Assembly (NCBI GenBank): GCA_947496695.1
Contig: CANMEI010000010.1
Location: forward strand, 62,001-126,000
DNA from: an uncultured Cellulophaga sp.
GTDB lineage: Bacteria > Bacteroidota > Bacteroidia > Flavobacteriales > Flavobacteriaceae
Reading direction: 5' to 3'
Length of the DNA stretch: 64,000 bases
Made by a program: the position numbers and the translations under genes. The number at the start of each line of letters is the position of its first letter. Position 1 is the first letter of the stretch. Below are positions 63,749-64,000 of this stretch, piece by piece. The notes beneath the pieces are model-generated. The model ran no database searches and was not told the DNA's origin. It saw only the letters and a list, made by a program, of their open reading frames with translations.

Positions 63749-64000
63749 TTAAAAAATTTTAGGAATATAAATTATAAATCCAATAATAGATGAAGCTATT
63801 GAAACTAACATTACAGCTCCTGCGGCAACATCTTTAATAAAACCAATTTTAGAATCAAATTCAGGGTTAATAAAATCACATATTTTTTCAACTGCGGTAT
63901 TCATTCCTTCAATACCTAGTACTAGAGCTATTGCAAATATTTGTAAAATCCATTCAATATTTGTTATTTGATAATAAAAACCAGCAATAGTCATTATAAT
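63749..64000 (-). CDS. dgkA: Diacylglycerol kinase (DgkA), 5' end cut by the window edge
   Basis: The visible 84 residues or so are the C-terminal part of a small integral-membrane diacylglycerol kinase: LVLGIEGMNTAVEKICDFI contains the conserved Glu and Asn of the active site, and KIGFIKDVAAGAVMLVSI is the final helix with the catalytic region. The gene continues past the window end, as the frame is still open at 64000 and the usual length is about 120 residues. It phosphorylates diacylglycerol (or undecaprenol in some relatives). It lies 63 bp upstream of ftsK, on the same strand. Confidence 0.9.
   Translation of the reverse strand: MIMTIAGFYYQITNIEWILQIFAIALVLGIEGMNTAVEKICDFINPEFDSKIGFIKDVAAGAVMLVSIASSIIGFIIYIPKIF

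Noticed and set aside
1..64000. CRISPR array, restriction-modification, toxin-antitoxin or other defence module
   Set aside because: No regular spaced repeats, cas genes, methylase-nuclease pairs or small toxin-antitoxin pairs were recognised.

Overview
The window looks like chromosomal DNA of a marine-type Flavobacteriaceae bacterium (Bacteroidota). The evidence is the very AT-rich base composition (judged by eye), Bacteroidota-style TAnnTTTG -7 promoter boxes in place of strong Shine-Dalgarno sites, several TTG starts, lipoproteins with acidic residues after the lipid cysteine, and lineage-typical families: DUF4270, DUF4907, Lacal_2735, TIGR03643, a lipidated TamA-like Omp85, LytS/LytTR pairs, a TonB receptor with a carboxypeptidase-like plug extension, and a CTPxR sulfatase.

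Layout. 0-2.4 kb: KDG kinase and a phosphofructokinase carrying pyrophosphate-type residues. 2.4-6.5 kb: tRNA-dihydrouridine synthase, a large B12-type radical SAM protein, and an EamA permease. 6.5-12.6 kb: an envelope block with an outer-membrane protein and DUF4270 lipoprotein on the minus strand, then a kelch lipoprotein, DUF4907 protein and LytS/LytTR pair on the plus strand. 12.6-21.1 kb: sugar catabolism. kduI-kduD diverge from a LacI-type regulator across a perfect 22-bp operator; galK-galT, an SDR dehydrogenase and a sulfatase lipoprotein follow. 21.2-28.5 kb: tamB-tamL envelope assembly pair. 28.5-29.1 kb: an AT-rich gene-free stretch. 29.1-30.8 kb: small genes Lacal_2735-TIGR03643-flavin reductase behind a 30-bp palindrome. 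30.8-33.7 kb: an AsmA-like gene split by a frame change. 33.8-36.4 kb: ergothioneine genes egtB-egtD and a DoxX-like protein. 36.6-39 kb: a Rieske-glutamate-synthase fusion with an unknown partner. 39.3-44.4 kb: a SpoU methyltransferase, a TonB receptor, and a hydrolase-glycerophosphodiesterase fusion. 44.4-52.7 kb: an AraC regulator, a DUF1566 lipoprotein and a complete RND efflux operon. 52.7-55.85 kb: a disturbed region with a domain fragment, a TlpA-like gene between 10-bp inverted repeats, an IS110 remnant, and a 12-bp duplication of the adjacent tRNA-Ser(TGA). 55.85-64 kb: housekeeping genes (nitroreductase, DegT aminotransferase, ribB, LptF/G, LolA, FtsK, DgkA).

The main physiological theme is use of uronate- and galactose-containing, probably sulfated, algal polysaccharides. 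KduI, KduD and KdgK convert unsaturated uronate to KDPG; GalK and GalT handle galactose; the sulfatase would remove sulfate esters. A reversible PPi-type PFK next to kdgK would suit the gluconeogenic demand of uronate growth. I did not find an obviously new defence system. The most interesting leads are the TonB receptor with the hydrolase-GDPD fusion, the Rieske-GltS pair, the palindrome-controlled small-gene cassette, the split AsmA gene, and the tRNA-proximal disturbed region.
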